Assembly (NCBI GenBank): GCA_037127315.1
Contig: JBBBDQ010000332.1
Coordinates: 410,001-474,000, forward strand
Origin: Ascarosepion bandense
Taxonomy: Eukaryota; Mollusca; Cephalopoda; Sepiida; Sepiidae
Length of the DNA stretch: 64,000 nucleotides
Direction: 5' to 3'
The position numbers were made by a program, and so were the translations under genes. Shown here piece by piece: positions 10,766 to 20,150 of the stretch. How positions within the stretch are numbered: the first letter of the stretch is position 1; the number at the start of each line of letters is the position of its first letter. The notes below the pieces were generated by a model. The model was not told the origin of the DNA. It worked only from the letters and a program-made list of their open reading frames with translations, and did no database searches.

Positions 10766-11193
10766 TTTTCATAACAGGAAACGACTTGAAATAGCTTTTA
10801 AAATGCTAACAGATAGGATCCTGTTTTTCTCCCGTACACGCATAAAACTAGAAATCAGGAATGTTGCTTTCGGCACAAAAGATATAAACAGCTAGTAGAG
10901 TTTAAATGCCGGTATACTCCGACACCTGCACTTCGCGCCAAAGGAGCTTGAGTTACACGACTTTAACTTTCCTGCCTTAACAGAGTTCAAAAGCTCTTTA
11001 CGCGGAACTGTGAGTGATGACATAGTCCATGTCTCGCTACTCAGTCGCTGTTTTATGGCAGATGTTCAGACGAGCTACATTCCTTAGTTCCATGAATCCA
11101 GCCCATCTCAACTATGACTCCCCGCATACAACATACAGAAGATCTTCACATCCTCATTCCCATAGTATAGTAAAGAGGAAGTTCCACAGGAAC

Positions 11194-11423
11194 TTAACCC
11201 TCTAGGGCCATTCGTATCATATTTGATACAGTATTTCCCTATAAGGAAACATTTGGTATTTCCCTATAAGGAAACATTTGGTATTCATTGACTGAGCAGT
11301 CAGTACTGCTTTCATTTGAAATTTATAAAATATTTCTCTTAAAAAATTTTTCAGGAAAATATTTCTTTCAAGGCTTGTTTTCATACTGTATCAAATATGA
11401 TACGAATGGCCCTAGAGGGTTAA
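11194..11423. mobile_element. piggyBac-type MITE with perfect TIRs and TTAA ends
   Basis: A 222-bp element (11198-11419) begins CCCTCTAGGGCC and ends GGCCCTAGAGGG. It has a perfect 37-bp terminal inverted repeat (11198-11234 and 11383-11419). TTAA flanks both sides (11194-11197 and 11420-11423), which is the target site used by piggyBac transposases. Inside is a tandem copy of a 25-bp block with CCCTATAAGGAAACATTTGG. There is no coding capacity, so it would need a transposase in trans. The perfect TIRs suggest a young copy. Confidence 0.92.
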
Positions 11424-11464
11424 CGAAAAAATGCTTCCTCGATCACTTACATCTAGTGTTATAA

Positions 11465-11748
11465 AATATCAGGACCAGAATGGTCAACGATTGACCGGAT
11501 TGACTCGTAAGCCAGGTATTCTGACAGTGTTGGATGTCTTTTATCCGTGTTTTGAATATCAGTCTAAAACGGCGCGAATTCAACGGAGGGTATTAAGAAT
11601 TCTAAAGCGTCGACATGCCTCCCACATCCAATCTTGCGACCGGCTAAGATCACCCGGGGAGGGACAATGAGCCAATGTGCGACCTGCGTTCCTGTGTCAT
11701 CCTCTTAAAATCTAAGCTGCCACTCTTAATAAAACGATTACCAAAAAA
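11465..11748 (+). repeat. Unclassified dispersed repeat, copy 1
   Basis: Matches 17878-18148 over about 270 bp in the same orientation. Shared blocks include GGTCAACGATTGAC, ATTCTGACAGT, GAATTCAA, AAGCGTCGA, ATGCCTCCCAC, GCGACCGGCTAAGA and TGAGCCAA. It ends in an A-rich stretch. The family is not recognised. Confidence 0.65.
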
Positions 11749-11885
11749 GAAATGACCATTTCCGCTTTATGTAGTTGCTCGGGGATCCAGAGACGACACA
11801 GAACTCAACAGTTTATTTATGGTGACGTGACGTGCGTTGTTCCGTTTTTCGAACCCGAAACCACTCCGACAGACGATTGGTAAGG

Positions 11886-11958
11886 TCAGTCAGTCAGTTA
11901 ACTACCATACGTGATACACGCTTGGGCGATCATGATATCCACCGCACCACAACGCAAA
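11886..11958 (-). mobile_element. tRNA-SINE, internally deleted to about 73 bp
   Basis: The tail (CAGTCAGTTAACTACCATAC, ACACGCTTGGGCGATCATG) is fused directly to the head end (ATATCCACCGCACCACAACG), removing the whole SINE body. The junction is a clean ATCATG/ATATCC join. Confidence 0.75.
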
Positions 11959-12099
11959 GCTTCATAAACTCAGAGTCCTTCACTGGTCCCGCTACAGCAA
12001 TTATTCTCAAACTTCTTGGGCGACTATTAAACTTAAAAATCCACAACAAATTTGAGGCGACGACTAAAACTTTAAAATCATAAATCACTTTGTCGGGGG

Positions 12100-12755
12100 C
12101 TACTCAACTCGACTTCTTCACAAAAATTAGTTTCACATAATCATTTCATAATCTTACTTCCTCACCTTCTTTGTCTCTTTCGTTGACACTGCCAGCAACA
12201 ATAAATAAAAGCTGCAAAAAACGCCTACGCCTAAAACAATAGGACCAAACCCAAATGAAAATAGAATATAGAGCATATTTTATTTTATTTTTTCATGCAA
12301 AGATATCTTCAGTGACATGCCATGGGTTAGGAGGTTGTTTAGTCGGAGCTGTCAACACCCACCCATTGGGGAGACCAGATCTTACTCAACCGTACGCCTC
12401 AACGGTTTTGTTCAGTCTCCTCAAAATCAAAATCAAAATTACTACTTAATATTTTCTGTCAGCCTGAGGTCACTTCCGCCCAATTGACAGCTATCTTTTG
12501 GTACAAACATGTTGAACATGAACCTCTGACCTCGCCAGACAAAATAAAAATTTAAATACAAGAATGTTTTTTCTTTCTGCGCACCTGGCTGACGTTTTCA
12601 ACAAAATACATTTCATTCAAATCTCAAAATATGTCACCAAGCACAAATACTCTTCATTGTCAAAAATTTCATTATTCTCAAAAATATAATCTAATGAATA
12701 TTTAGCACTACGAATGACAAATTTTAGGTAAGACAGATAAGGGGAAAATGCGTAT
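12100..12755. other. Spacer, no gene recognised
   Basis: Mixed composition with a slightly GC-richer patch at about 12300-12420. No repeat family or protein motif identified. Confidence 0.45.
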
Positions 12756-13250
12756 CAACACCGAGGTTACGTGCCTATCAAAATACACTCATATCAAACA
12801 CCCTTCACACAAAGAAAACTATTAGATGAGGCTTTAAAAGAAATGTTAGACGCAGATATTATAGAGAGATCTAGAAGTCCTTGCTGTTACCCAATGGTGC
12901 TCGTAGAGAAGAAGGATGGTAGTAAGAAGTTTAGGTGTAGATTTTGGGGCTCTAAATAAAATTACTAAGAACAATGCAGGCTCACTCCTGATTACTGATG
13001 GTATCTTAGCATCTTTAGGCCCATTTAGGTACTTTTTAAAATTATACTTAAAATCCAGATACTAGGAGGTAGAGCTACATGATGAAGATAAAAAAATGCA
13101 TTCATGTGTCATCGGGGTTTATGCCTTTTTAACGTGTTACCATTTGGACTGGCGAACGCGCCGGGTGTATTTCAGGAATTAATGAGCACCGTGTTACAGG
13201 GACAGGAACAGCACGCTCTGTATTTCTATTATACTATTTACATTAGTCGG
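12755..13250 (+). pseudogene. Ty3/gypsy reverse transcriptase fragment
   Basis: Frame 12771-12959 has MLDADIIERSRSPCCYPMVL and VEKKDGSKKFR, the conserved N-terminal RT blocks of Ty3/gypsy pol. Then comes a frameshift. The next frame (13104-13367) gives LPFGLANAPGVFQELM, the block before the catalytic motif. The expected Y-x-D-D is replaced by Tyr/Thr residues, so the active site is lost. The fragment is interrupted at about 13250 by a SINE, and the element resumes at about 14075. Role in life: copying the retroelement RNA. Here it is dead. Confidence 0.85.
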
Positions 13251-13289
13251 AACCATTTGTGCGAAGTTTCTTCAGAAAAATCTATTACA

Positions 13290-13450
13290 ATTACTGGGGT
13301 ATATGAACTCCATGAGTTATCCAGCCCTGTGAGTTACGTGTTCACCACTGCTGTAGCCTGGTATTGAACTCACAAATCTTTTGGTCATATCACAGTTGGT
13401 CAAGTCACAGGAACTAACCAACGTCTATATTCCACTGAGCCATGTGTCGT
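13290..13450 (-). mobile_element. SINE family T4, head region
   Basis: On the minus strand: ACATGGCTCAGTGGAATATA (box-A-like), then GTGAGTTCAATACCAGGCTA (box-B-like), then GTGGTGAACACGTAACTCAC. Matches the plus strand at 35163-35270 and the minus strand at 46160-46262. The tail with GGCCGAAACG is missing here. Confidence 0.7.
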
Positions 13451-13723
13451 TAAGGACAAGAACAACTGAATTTGAGAGAATTATAAACTATTCAGTAACT
13501 ATTTTTTACCAAAGTTCATATTGCATTTTTTTATGTTAATATTTTTCTTTCCTATTTTTGGATGTTAATGGTTTTCTATTTGTCCTATTTACACGATTTT
13601 TCAGTGTTTTCTGATTCCATAGAACACCATTTAGAAGACATTTAGATGTGTTTCAACAGCTTAAACAACACACACAATTTGAAATTAAAACTTTCCAAAT
13701 ATGATTTGTTTAAGTCATAGACA

Positions 13724-14036
13724 CAGTCAGTCAGTTAAGTGCCATACGTGATACACGCTTGGGCGATCATGTCTCGAAAGAGACATGACTGACTGAGCAG
13801 AAAATTATCCCGTAGTAGTTTGCCATTGCTTTCTGCGGTAGACTGGTTGCCGACCAAGGCTATAGAACCCAATCTGTCCTGCTATTTAGCCCATAACTGG
13901 AAGGGAGAGATGGATTAATACCTTTCCCAATGGTATTTGCGCGTAAGTGAATACGATGGATTACAACTGGAATTCGAACTCGGCTCGTCGGTTTCTCGTT
14001 CCGAGCCGATATCCACTGTACCACAACGCACATCCC
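13724..14036 (-). mobile_element. tRNA-derived SINE (main family), near full length
   Basis: Read on the minus strand: a tRNA-like head with box A GTGGTACAGTGGATATCGGC and box B GAGTTCGAATTCC, a body with AAATACCATTGGGAAAGG and CAGGACAGATTGGGTTCTAT, and a tail GAGACATGATCGCCC...CACTTAACTGACTGAC. At about 313 bp this is one of the most complete copies. It sits inside the decayed gypsy element. It would be transcribed by polymerase III from the internal promoter. Confidence 0.9.
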
Positions 14037-14074
14037 ATAGACACAGTACTGTGATTTAAAATCATTTCTAGAGG

Positions 14075-14485
14075 AATTCAACCAGATACTGATAAAGTAA
14101 AAGCTATACGCTCCGTAGCCACTCCAACCTGTGTAAGAAAAGTTCGGGGGTTCATCGGTATGTGTTCCTCCTACCGATAACTTATTCCAGGATTCTCTGG
14201 TTTAGCAGAACTGTTAATAAGATTAACTAGAAAGTATGCGCGCTTTAGGTGGGATGATGAAGGTCAGCAATCGTTCGATCGCTTGAAAGATATGATGTCC
14301 GAATTGGTGACTCTAACGTACGCAAACCCGAACAAAGAACATAAACTTTATATTGATGCATCGAACTTAGCGATCGGAGCTTCCTTAATATATAATGAAA
14401 AATTGAGAAGAGAAACGCAAAATCCTGTATACTTTATATCTCACAAATCAAGGGATACACTGAAGATGTGGTTAATTATTAAAAA
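14075..14485 (+). pseudogene. Ty3/gypsy RT thumb and RNase H fragment
   Basis: Continues the element of 12755-13250. Shifting frames give VRKVRGFIGMCSSYR, FRWDDEGQQSFDRLK (the link before RNase H), then KLYIDASNLAIGASL and NPVYFISHKS, the RNase H start. The first RNase H aspartate (IDAS) is kept. It contains frameshifts and a stop and is cut off at about 14490 by the VNTR element. Not functional. Confidence 0.88.
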
Positions 14486-14489
14486 AGAA

Positions 14490-15232
14490 ACGTATATCAT
14501 CCGCCCGCTTCACACTCCACCCATGTCTATTGAACAGGTTAAGAGGCTCATCCCTTGTTCCCTGTTTAGGATGTGGTCATCCGCCCGGTTCACACTCCAC
14601 CCATGTCTATTGAACAGGTTAAGAGGCTCATCCCTTGTTCCCTGTTTAGGATGTGGTCATCCGCCCGGTTCACACTCCACCCATGTCTATTGAACAGGTT
14701 AAGAGGCTCATCCCTTGTTCTCTGTTTAGGATGTGATCATCCGCCCGGTTCACACTCTACCCATGTCTATTGAACAGGTTAAGAGGCTCATCCCTTGTTC
14801 CCTGTTTAGGATGTGGTCATCCGCCCGGTTCACACTCCACCCATGTCTATTGAACAGGTTAAGAGGCTCATCCCTTGTTCCCTGTTTAGGATGTGGTCAT
14901 CCGCCCGGTTCACACTCCACCCATGTCTATTGAACAGGTTAAGAGGCTCATCCCTTGTTCTCTGTTTAGGATGTGATCATCCGCCCGGTTCACACTCTAC
15001 CCATGTCTATTGAACAGGTTAAGAGGCTCATCCCTTGTTCTCCCTGTTTAGGATGTGGTCATCCGCCCGGTTCACACTCTACCCATGTCTATTGAACAGG
15101 TTAAGAGGCTCATCCCTTGTTCCCTGTTTAGGATGTGGTTTCCGGCTTTATCTTTTCCAATCTTTTCACTATTACGTAGCCCCCTGCACATCAGTGGCGT
15201 TACCGCCTTGCTCGGGGTGATACGATTAAAAA
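14490..15232 (+). mobile_element. SINE with an 80-bp head expanded to eight units
   Basis: CCATGTCTATTGAACAGGTT recurs at 14521, 14601, 14681, 14761, 14841, 14921, 15001 and about 15083, giving eight 80-bp units (the last spaced 82). Variants (GTGGTC/GTGATC, CTCCAC/CTCTAC) repeat every three units, so 240 bp is a higher-order unit. The block then runs into the usual body, GGATGTGGTTTCCGGC, TCTTTTCCAATCTTTTCACT, and the LINE A-like 3' tail ending TGATACGATTAAAAAA. Unlike other copies, only the inner part of the head was amplified. Open frames here are by-products of the repeat. Confidence 0.92.
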
Positions 15233-15264
15233 AAAATCCACTCATCATTTATCCATCACACCCA

Positions 15265-15510
15265 GATGGTGCATAGGGCAGCAACTTTTTGTTGCTATTT
15301 TTCTAACAAACTGTTTTTTACGAGACAGGGTTGTTAGCCCTGTACCCAACCCCCAAACCTGGAGGACCGGTGGGCCATTCTTGGTCCTTACGTTTACAGC
15401 ACCTTGTATTCCCAAATGGTCACCCATTTAAGTACTGACCAGGCTCGATATTGCTTAACGTCGGTGATCGGACGGGAACCGGATGTATTCAACACGATAT
15501 AGCCGTAGAC
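15265..15510 (-). mobile_element. 5S rRNA-headed SINE
   Basis: The minus strand at 15510-15391 is a full-length (about 120-nt) 5S rRNA-like sequence. It starts GTCTACGGCTATATC, has GATCACCGACGTTAAGCA, AGCCTGGTCAGTACTTAAAT, GGGTGACCATTTGGGAATAC and ends GGTGCTGTAAACG. These match the A box, intermediate element and C box of the 5S internal promoter. The 3' extension (15390 to about 15265) has CCACCGGTCCTCCAGGTTTG and GGCTAACAACCCTG, not a gene spacer, so this is a 5S-derived retroposon and not a host gene. Confidence 0.75.
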
Positions 15511-15799
15511 TATCCACTATGCCTTACAAAAACCCTACAACGCGACGTCATCATTATACCAACCATAGAGTAGCGGTAGGATAGAACGGTTGAATAGGAC
15601 GATGTATGATATTTTACTAAAAAAAAGTGATAATACTAGATCATCGTTTCATCATCGATTTAAATATTAACCTGATCCAATTGGGCTTAACGTTAGCGAG
15701 TCGACAAAATTTTCACAATATTACTTAACAGGGACATCGTTCTGCTCCTAGATAATATCTTAAAATCCTAAATAATATCTTTATTATAAACGTTACACT

Positions 15800-16146
15800 A
15801 AAAGAACAACACCCGCTTACACTTATTAGGAATAATTTGAAGAAAGCTAGGAAACGATAGATAGAAAAGTCTAAAGTTTCAACTAACGACGTAGACCTTA
15901 AAGTAGAAAACTTAGTCTATTGTAGAAACCATCATAAACGGGAAAAATATGACATGATGAAGAGTCTGTATTATATATTAGTTGAAAAGATCAAGGATCA
16001 GTCAGTCAGTTAAGTGCCATACGTGATACAGGCTTTGGGCGATCATGTCTCAAAAGGATCAGTTAACTTATAAGGTCAAGGACCAGTTAACTAGCTCGGT
16101 AGTTAAGACCCATGCGGAACACCTTCGGGCAGCGAATATTGAATGG
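15800..16146 (+). pseudogene. Ty3/gypsy integrase C-terminal fragment
   Basis: Frames in this stretch read NNLKKARKR, then VDLKVENLVYCRNHHKREKY, then VVKTHAEHLRAANIEW. These are the basic helix, 'xVGDxVYxxxH' block and 'KxHAEHLRxA' end of a gypsy integrase C-terminus. It carries stops and is interrupted by a SINE tail at 15999-16062. It probably belongs to the same element as the RT and RNase H pieces at 12.8-14.5 kb. The integrase core was not found between them. Confidence 0.75.
15999..16062 (-). mobile_element. tRNA-SINE tail fragment
   Basis: CAGTCAGTTAAGTGCCATAC, GATACAGGC and TTGGGCGATCATGTC: only the last 64 bp of the main SINE family. GATCAAGGATCAG before it and AAGGATCAGTTAAC after it may contain the target duplication (AAGGATCAG). 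Confidence 0.75.
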
Positions 16147-16148
16147 AT

Positions 16149-16433
16149 AGTTAAGTGCCATACGTGATACACGCTTTAGGCGATCATGTCTCTAAAGAGA
16201 CTGGGCAGAGGATTATCCCGCAGTAGGTGGCCATTGCTTTCTGTGGTTGCCTACCAAGGCTATAGAACCCAATCTGTCCTCTTATTTAACCCATAACTGG
16301 AAGGAAGAGACAGATTAATACCTTTCCCAACGAATTTTGTGTGTAAGTTAATGCTATTTATTCAACTGGACTTCGAACTTGGCTCCCTAAATTGGCGTTC
16401 CGAGTCGATATCCACTGCACTACAATGCACATC
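16149..16433 (-). mobile_element. tRNA-derived SINE (main family)
   Basis: A tail with AGTTAAGTGCCATACGTG, a body with CCCAATCTGTCCT and a head with TTCGAACTTGGCTC and ATATCCACTGCACTACAATG. Diverged copy with a shortened body. Confidence 0.88.
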
Positions 16434-16529
16434 CGAGGATATCAACATCCGATAAAATCCGGAAGTGTGGTTTATATCTTATGCGTGTGTTAATTTTCAT
16501 GCTTTATATTGTCGTGCATTTCTGTAAAC

Positions 16530-17640
16530 GTTTATTATTTTTTTAATCATCTTCTCAACCGAAATAAGGCAGAACTTGCCACTGGTGTGCAGAGGGTTAC
16601 ATAATAGGAGAGTGAAGAGAGAGAAGAACAGGTCACAGTAGGTGTCGAAGAATGGGTAAGAGAACGACAAGTTAATTAGTATGAAAAGAATTGCGTAAAA
16701 GCAAAGAGTAAAGTGAGAAGACGGATAGGAGTCCAGTAGATAAGAGATAACATTTGACGTTCGATTTAAACTCTTGGGGATTGTTGCTATCAGGAAAGCA
16801 AGAATACGGAAAGGAGTTCCACAGGTGGGCACGCAAGAAAAAAATGATAGAGTATAAGTTTTGTTTACACTTGATTGTTTTCACAGCAAAAGGGTGGGAA
16901 CTTCTTGCTAGTCTAGTAGCTCAGGTAAATTTGCGCAGGGGTGGGGAGCACCAAGAAGCTAAGCTTGTTAGAGCAGAACCCGTGAAATGTTTTGTATAAG
17001 TGACAGAGGGAAGCCACATCTCGTCGGTGAAAGAGAGACTGGAGTCGAGCTGCCATGTAGGGATCGACTACATTGTAGATGTGCGATGTGGTTCAGTGAA
17101 TATCGACTCGGAACGAGGACTCGGGGAGCCGAGTTCGAATTCCAGTTAAATTCCTTGCATTACACTTACACGCAAATACCGTTGGGAAAGGTATTAATCC
17201 GTCTCTTCCCTCCAGTTATGGATTAAATAACAGGACAGATTGGGTTCTATAGCCTTGGCTGGCAACCAGTCTACCGCAGAAAGTAATGGCAACCTACTGC
17301 GGGATAATCATCTGCCCGGTCAGTCATGTCTCTTTCGTGTATCACGAATGGCACTTAACTGACTGAGTTACATTGTAGATTCTCCTTTGGATTTTGTCAA
17401 GAACCACAAGATGAACAGTAGGGACGCCCGACCAGATATGACAGCAGTATTCAATGAATGGGCGGGTGGTAGATTTGTATATGCGCTTGATGAATTTAGA
17501 AAGGAAAACTTCTTGGCCCGAGACAGAGACCCGACCTTCTTAGCAGTAGACTTAGCTATGAATTTAATATGGACGTTCCACTTCAGGTCAGCTGAGAGAG
17601 TGAGGCCGAGGAGTCGCAGTAAATTGCTTTCAGGGAAACT
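16530..17640 (-). mobile_element. LINE family A copy split by a SINE
   Basis: The 3' end is at 16530-16600 (AATCATCTTCTCAACCGAAA). The C-terminal coding remnant lies at 16740-17080 (FFLRAHLWNSFPYSCFPDS on the minus strand) and upstream RT sequence at 17381-17640. A main-family SINE occupies 17081-17368, bounded by a 12-bp duplication. Multiple frame breaks. Confidence 0.85.
17081..17368 (+). mobile_element. tRNA-derived SINE with a 12-bp target duplication
   Basis: The head has GTGGTTCAGTGAATATCGAC (box A) and GAGTTCGAATTCC (box B), the body AATACCGTTGGGAAAGG, and the tail ATGGCACTTAACTGACTGAG. TACATTGTAGAT stands on both sides (17069-17080 and 17369-17380), so both element ends are fixed and the LINE A target is exactly restored when it is removed. 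Length 288 bp. Confidence 0.95.
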
Positions 17641-17877
17641 TACGTGATCCCTGCTGATGGCGGGTTTGCTGTTAAACCATATGTCTGAATGTATGTTTTT
17701 TCATGTTGTATAATATTTTTTGATTTGTGTATATGGTGCAGGTTCTGGAGATATGGAGAGAGATGGATGAATAAGTTACAAGTCGTACTTAGTAATGATT
17801 TAATATATATATATATTATTAAGTATTTTGAAGACAAAAAGGGAGAGGTAATGTTAAAGAATGCGAAGATCGACATT

Positions 17878-18148
17878 GAATGGTCAACGATTGACTAGAG
17901 TGCCTGGTGGAGTGGGACATTCTGACAGTTATGGATTGCCATTGTCTGGGTTTTGAATATAAGCCTAAAACAACAAGAATTCAATGGATGGCTCTCAGGA
18001 ATTCTGAAGCGTCGATATGCCTCCCACGCCCAGATTTGCGACCGGCTAAGACCACCTGTCGAGTGATGTTGAGCCAACGTGCGTCGTCAATCCTCCTACT
18101 GCCTCTTAGAATTGAAGCTGTTATTGATAAAACGAATAACAATAACTT
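17878..18148 (+). repeat. Unclassified dispersed repeat, copy 2
   Basis: Matches 11465-11748 in order and orientation, with shared GGTCAACGATTGACT, AAGCGTCGATATGCCTCCCA and GCGACCGGCTAAGA. Ends in AAAACGAATAACAATAAC. Confidence 0.65.
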
Positions 18149-18199
18149 TTACTGGTTACTCTGTAACCCTTCTACTTCGAGGAGTTCTTGGAGCTTGTA

Positions 18200-18510
18200 C
18201 AGTCAGCCAGTTAATCATTAAAGGGCCTTACAAGATACACGCTTGGGCGATCATGTCCCCAAAGAGACATGATTAACTGGGCAGAAGATTTTCACGCAGT
18301 AGATTGTTATTAATTTCTACGGTAGACTGGTTGCCAACTAAGACTCTAGAACCCAATCTGTCCTGATATTTAACCCATAGCTAGAGAGAGAAGTAACTTA
18401 TTAATGCATTTCCCAAGAGTATTTGTACGTAAGTGAATTCAACTGGGATTCGAATTCAGCACCACAATTTCTCGTTCCAAGCCGATATTCACGGCACCAG
18501 AATGCTCATG
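18200..18510 (-). mobile_element. tRNA-derived SINE, diverged
   Basis: A tail with AGTCAGCCAGTTAATC, a body with CCCAATCTGTCCTGATATTT, and a head with GATATTCACGGCACCAGAA. It lies head-to-tail with the next copy. Confidence 0.85.
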
Positions 18511-18528
18511 CTTCTACAGAGTGAGCAT

Positions 18529-18834
18529 TCAGTCAGTTAAGTGCCATACGTGAAACACGCTTGGGCGATCATTTCGCGAAGAAGACATGACTGACTGGGC
18601 AAAAGATTATCCCGCAGTAGGTTGCCATTACTTTCTGCGGTAGACTGGTTGCCAGTCAAGGCTATAGAACCCAATCTGTCCTGTTATTTAACCCATAACT
18701 TGAGGGAAGAGACGGTTTAATACCTTTCCCAAGGGTATTTGCGCATAAGTGAATGCAATGAATTCAACTGGAATTCGAACTCGGCTGTCCGATTTCTCGT
18801 TTTGAGACGATATCCACTGCACCACAACGCACAT
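18529..18834 (-). mobile_element. tRNA-derived SINE (main family)
   Basis: A tail with CAGTCAGTTAAGTGCCATAC, a hairpin-like GAAGACATGACTGACTGG, body and head with TTCGAACTCGGC and ATATCCACTGCACCACAACG. Almost complete and in tandem with the copy to its left. Confidence 0.9.
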
Positions 18835-18904
18835 TACTTTGTTTTAAATTACAGGAGGAATATAGATGACAGACAGATTAACGTGTACGATTTGGCTAAC
18901 ATAT

Positions 18905-18945
18905 ATTTTTTTTAATCGTGTCACCCCAAGCAAGGGATAAGACTG
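18905..18945 (-). mobile_element. LINE A-type 3' tail, very short remnant
   Basis: TTTTTTAATCGTGTCACCCC and AAGCAAGG mark the last 40 bp of the tail shared by LINE A and its SINE partner. Sequence beyond it is unrelated. Confidence 0.6.
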
Positions 18946-19295
18946 CAATCGCACGTGTCTGTGTTTTCTATGTGTGCGCATTCACGCGTGTGCATACGTG
19001 TGCTGGCGCGCGTGGGTGTTCGAATTAAACAGCTTCCAGGATCGGCAGAATTTCCCTCAAGATGTTCGTCGTATTTATTGCCATGTGTAAGTCTTAAAGT
19101 TGTTGGCAATGACCGTAAGGATTGGCGTGTTAAGTAAATTTGGCTGTTAACATTTCACGTCATTTGTGGATATTACAAACAAAACTGTACTGTGACTGTA
19201 GATAATTGATATAGGTTTTAATTTGTTTTGCTCGAAGAAGCATGCAGTAAATATATTTTCTCTTCCTTCGTCCACTGTGTCTGCGTATTTAATTT

Positions 19296-19735
19296 TTAAT
19301 CATTTCACCCCAAGCAAGGCATTCCACTGCCACTATTGCGCTAGGAGTTTCATAAGGGAAGGTGATGAGAAAGAGTGGTTAAATATAAGAACTCTTAGAA
19401 TGAGGGTAACAGTCGGGTAGGGATACCGAGGATGAGGGTTGGGTAGATGGTGAGAGTGTTTGAGAGAATAGATGCAAGTTAGTGTGTTAGGAGGTGTCTA
19501 TTAACCTTAAATTTAAACACCTGGAGATTGTAGCTGGAGAAGCAAGCATGTGGAAGGGAATTCCACAGGCGGGAAGTGCGAAAAAGAAGCTGTTGGAGTA
19601 GAAATTGCGGATACATTTTATCGCTTTCACTGTAAAAGGGTGGGACCTAGTTGCTAATAGAGTATCTCGTGCATATTCGTACTTAGGGGGCACCAGTGAT
19701 CTAAGTTCATCGGAGCAGAAGCCGTGAAGGTATTA
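19296..19735 (-). mobile_element. LINE family A, 3' end
   Basis: The 3' UTR begins at about 19296 (TTTTAATCATTTCACCCCAA). The minus-strand frame 19693-19487 has MPPKYEYARDTLLATRSHPF and NFYSNSFFFALPACGIPFH with a frameshift. It is truncated at about 19735, where a 5S-like sequence starts. Confidence 0.85.
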
Positions 19736-19751
19736 TATGTGGCCATATATA

Positions 19752-19870
19752 TTACGGTCATATCCCGTTGAATACACCGGTTCTCTCTCGATCACCGAAG
19801 TTAAGCAACGTTGAGCCTGGTCAGTACTTAGATGGGTGACCACTTGGTCATACCAGGTGCTGTAAGCGTA
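19752..19870 (+). pseudogene. 5S rRNA-like copy, full length
   Basis: Starts TACGGTCATATCCC, contains GATCACCGAAGTTAAGCA (A-box region), AGCCTGGTCAGTACTTAGAT, GGGTGACCACTTGG and ends TACCAGGTGCTGTAAGCG. At about 119 nt it spans the whole 5S gene, and the internal promoter blocks are recognisable. It is followed 12 bp later by a main-family SINE in the same orientation, which points to a composite retroposon rather than a 5S gene. No T-run terminator follows. Confidence 0.8.
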
Positions 19871-19881
19871 TAGTGACGGGT

Positions 19882-20150
19882 GTGCGTTGTGGATGTCGGC
19901 TCGGAGGGGGAAATCGGTGACACTTTGCATTCACTTACGCACTGGTACCCTTGGGAAACGTATTAATCCGTCCCTTCCCTCCAGTTATGGATTAAATAAT
20001 TGAGGTCTGTTGTTCATGCGATCTGTGGCAGATTTCTGCACCGATTGTTTGTTATCAGCAGTTCCAAAAGCCTTCACCACTTTAAACAATTCTTTGTGTC
20101 GTAGTCTAACTGTGTTAGACGCTCATACGTCGAAATCGACGGGAGAGTAC

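Noticed and set aside
14573..15276. Repeated proteins with RPVHTPPMSIEQVKR
   Set aside because: They come from the 80-bp VNTR. The unit is not a multiple of three, and no start, family or upstream signal supports a gene.
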